A stretch of 6,867 nt of DNA from Desulfocapsa sp. (GTDB lineage: Bacteria > Desulfobacterota > Desulfobulbia > Desulfobulbales > Desulfocapsaceae), in assembly GCA_029935135.1 (NCBI GenBank), contig JAOZKX010000112.1, forward strand, positions 1 through 6,867, read 5' to 3'. Position 1 is the stretch's first letter; each line of letters opens with the position of its first letter. Below the pieces are notes generated by a model, which saw nothing but the letters and a program-made list of their open reading frames with translations, was not told the origin of the DNA and did no database searches. Both the position numbers and the translations under genes were made by a program. Shown here piece after piece: positions 6,451-6,867 of the stretch.

Positions 6451-6867
6451 ATGACTATTTCCAGTGAGCCTCTCATTATCACTGATGATGAACATCCCAT
6501 TCGTCAGCAGATGATAGACAAAGATGCCTTGAAAGTACTGCGAACATTGCGTGACAATGGCTTTGCAGGGTTTCTGGTAGGCGGTGGGGTTCGTGATCTC
6601 TACCTGGGAAAGAGTCCAAAAGATTTTGATATCTCCACTGATGCCCGTCCCGGACAGATTCGTAAATTGTTTCGTAACAGCCGGACTATCGGTAAACGCT
6701 TTCGCCTGGTACAGGTCTTTTTCCATGGTAAGGAGATTGAAGTCTCAACCCTTCGTTCTTTAAGTGAGTTTGATATTGACGGTCCAGAAGCCGTCCTTGC
6801 ACCCAACAACACCTTCGGCAGCCTGGATGAAGATGCACAGCGCCGTGATCTCACCATCAATTCCCTA
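6451..6867 (+). CDS. pcnB: Poly(A) polymerase PcnB-type nucleotidyltransferase (5' part only)
   Basis: The first 139 codons are present; the frame is still open at the right edge. It is a class II member of the DNA polymerase beta-like nucleotidyltransferase family. Visible are the GG motif in FLVGGGVRD (41-49), the LGKSPKDFDIST block with the metal-binding Asp58 and Asp60, IEVSTLR (96-102), and the RRDLTINSL block (131-139). CCA-adding enzymes share most of these. However, KLFRNSRTIGKRFRLVQVFF (72-91) and NTFGSLDEDAQRRD (120-133) match the PcnB branch as I remember it from E. coli, where the enzyme adds 3' poly(A) tails that promote RNA decay. Some delta-proteobacterial PcnB-like proteins may have another tailing role, so the activity is inferred. 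The ATG at 6451 is chosen because the EHP...DALKVL region that follows matches the PcnB N-terminus; no Shine-Dalgarno is visible. The 16-nt gap after the oxidoreductase gene suggests one transcript. Confidence 0.85.
   Translation, partial: MTISSEPLIITDDEHPIRQQMIDKDALKVLRTLRDNGFAGFLVGGGVRDLYLGKSPKDFDISTDARPGQIRKLFRNSRTIGKRFRLVQVFFHGKEIEVSTLRSLSEFDIDGPEAVLAPNNTFGSLDEDAQRRDLTINSL

Noticed and set aside
6445..6860. Two minus-strand open frames opposite the pcnB fragment
   Set aside because: The plus-strand frame shows continuous PcnB motifs; the minus-strand frames are shadows without motifs.

Overview
The window is an ordinary, densely packed stretch of core chromosome from a Gram-negative (diderm) bacterium. 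It carries two divergent gene groups separated by one 307-bp intergenic region. A pair of TamA/TamB envelope genes shows that there is an outer membrane. The aspartyl-tRNA synthetase carries the sequence signature of the non-discriminating bacterial type, and the flavin oxidoreductase has a cysteine-rich C-terminal tail of a kind I associate with anaerobes. Base composition is moderate, by eye a little under 50% G+C. Together this suggests a Desulfobacterota (delta-proteobacterial sulfate reducer) type of organism, but that is a guess from gene content and not from a marker gene.

Minus strand, read from right to left: hisS (5137-3875), aspS (3792-1993), tamA (1905-115) and the first 39 codons of tamB (118-1, running off the left edge). 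hisS has a good sigma70-type promoter and a strong Shine-Dalgarno in front of a GTG start. An 82-nt AT-rich gap with no visible terminator joins it to aspS, so the two synthetase genes probably form one transcript. aspS is followed by a clear intrinsic terminator. The U-tract of that terminator also supplies part of the -35 box of a near-consensus promoter for tamA. The predicted transcription start lies only about 4-6 nt before the tamA ATG, and there is no Shine-Dalgarno, so the tamA-tamB mRNA may be practically leaderless. tamA and tamB overlap by the four bases ATGA.

Plus strand: a 329-residue FMN-dependent oxidoreductase of the nitronate monooxygenase/FabK family (5445-6434) with a consensus-like promoter and an 82-nt predicted leader. 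Sixteen bases later comes the 5' part of a pcnB-type poly(A) polymerase gene (6451 to the right edge), probably in the same transcript.

The two synthetases serve translation; TamA and TamB together form the translocation and assembly module of the envelope. The oxidoreductase and PcnB have no obvious functional link to each other or to the divergent genes. I see no mobile element, CRISPR array, tRNA, rRNA or novel defence-like system. The observations most worth checking are the terminator/promoter fusion in front of tamA, the predicted non-discriminating AspRS (implying amidotransferase-dependent Asn-tRNA synthesis), and the four-cysteine tail of the oxidoreductase.
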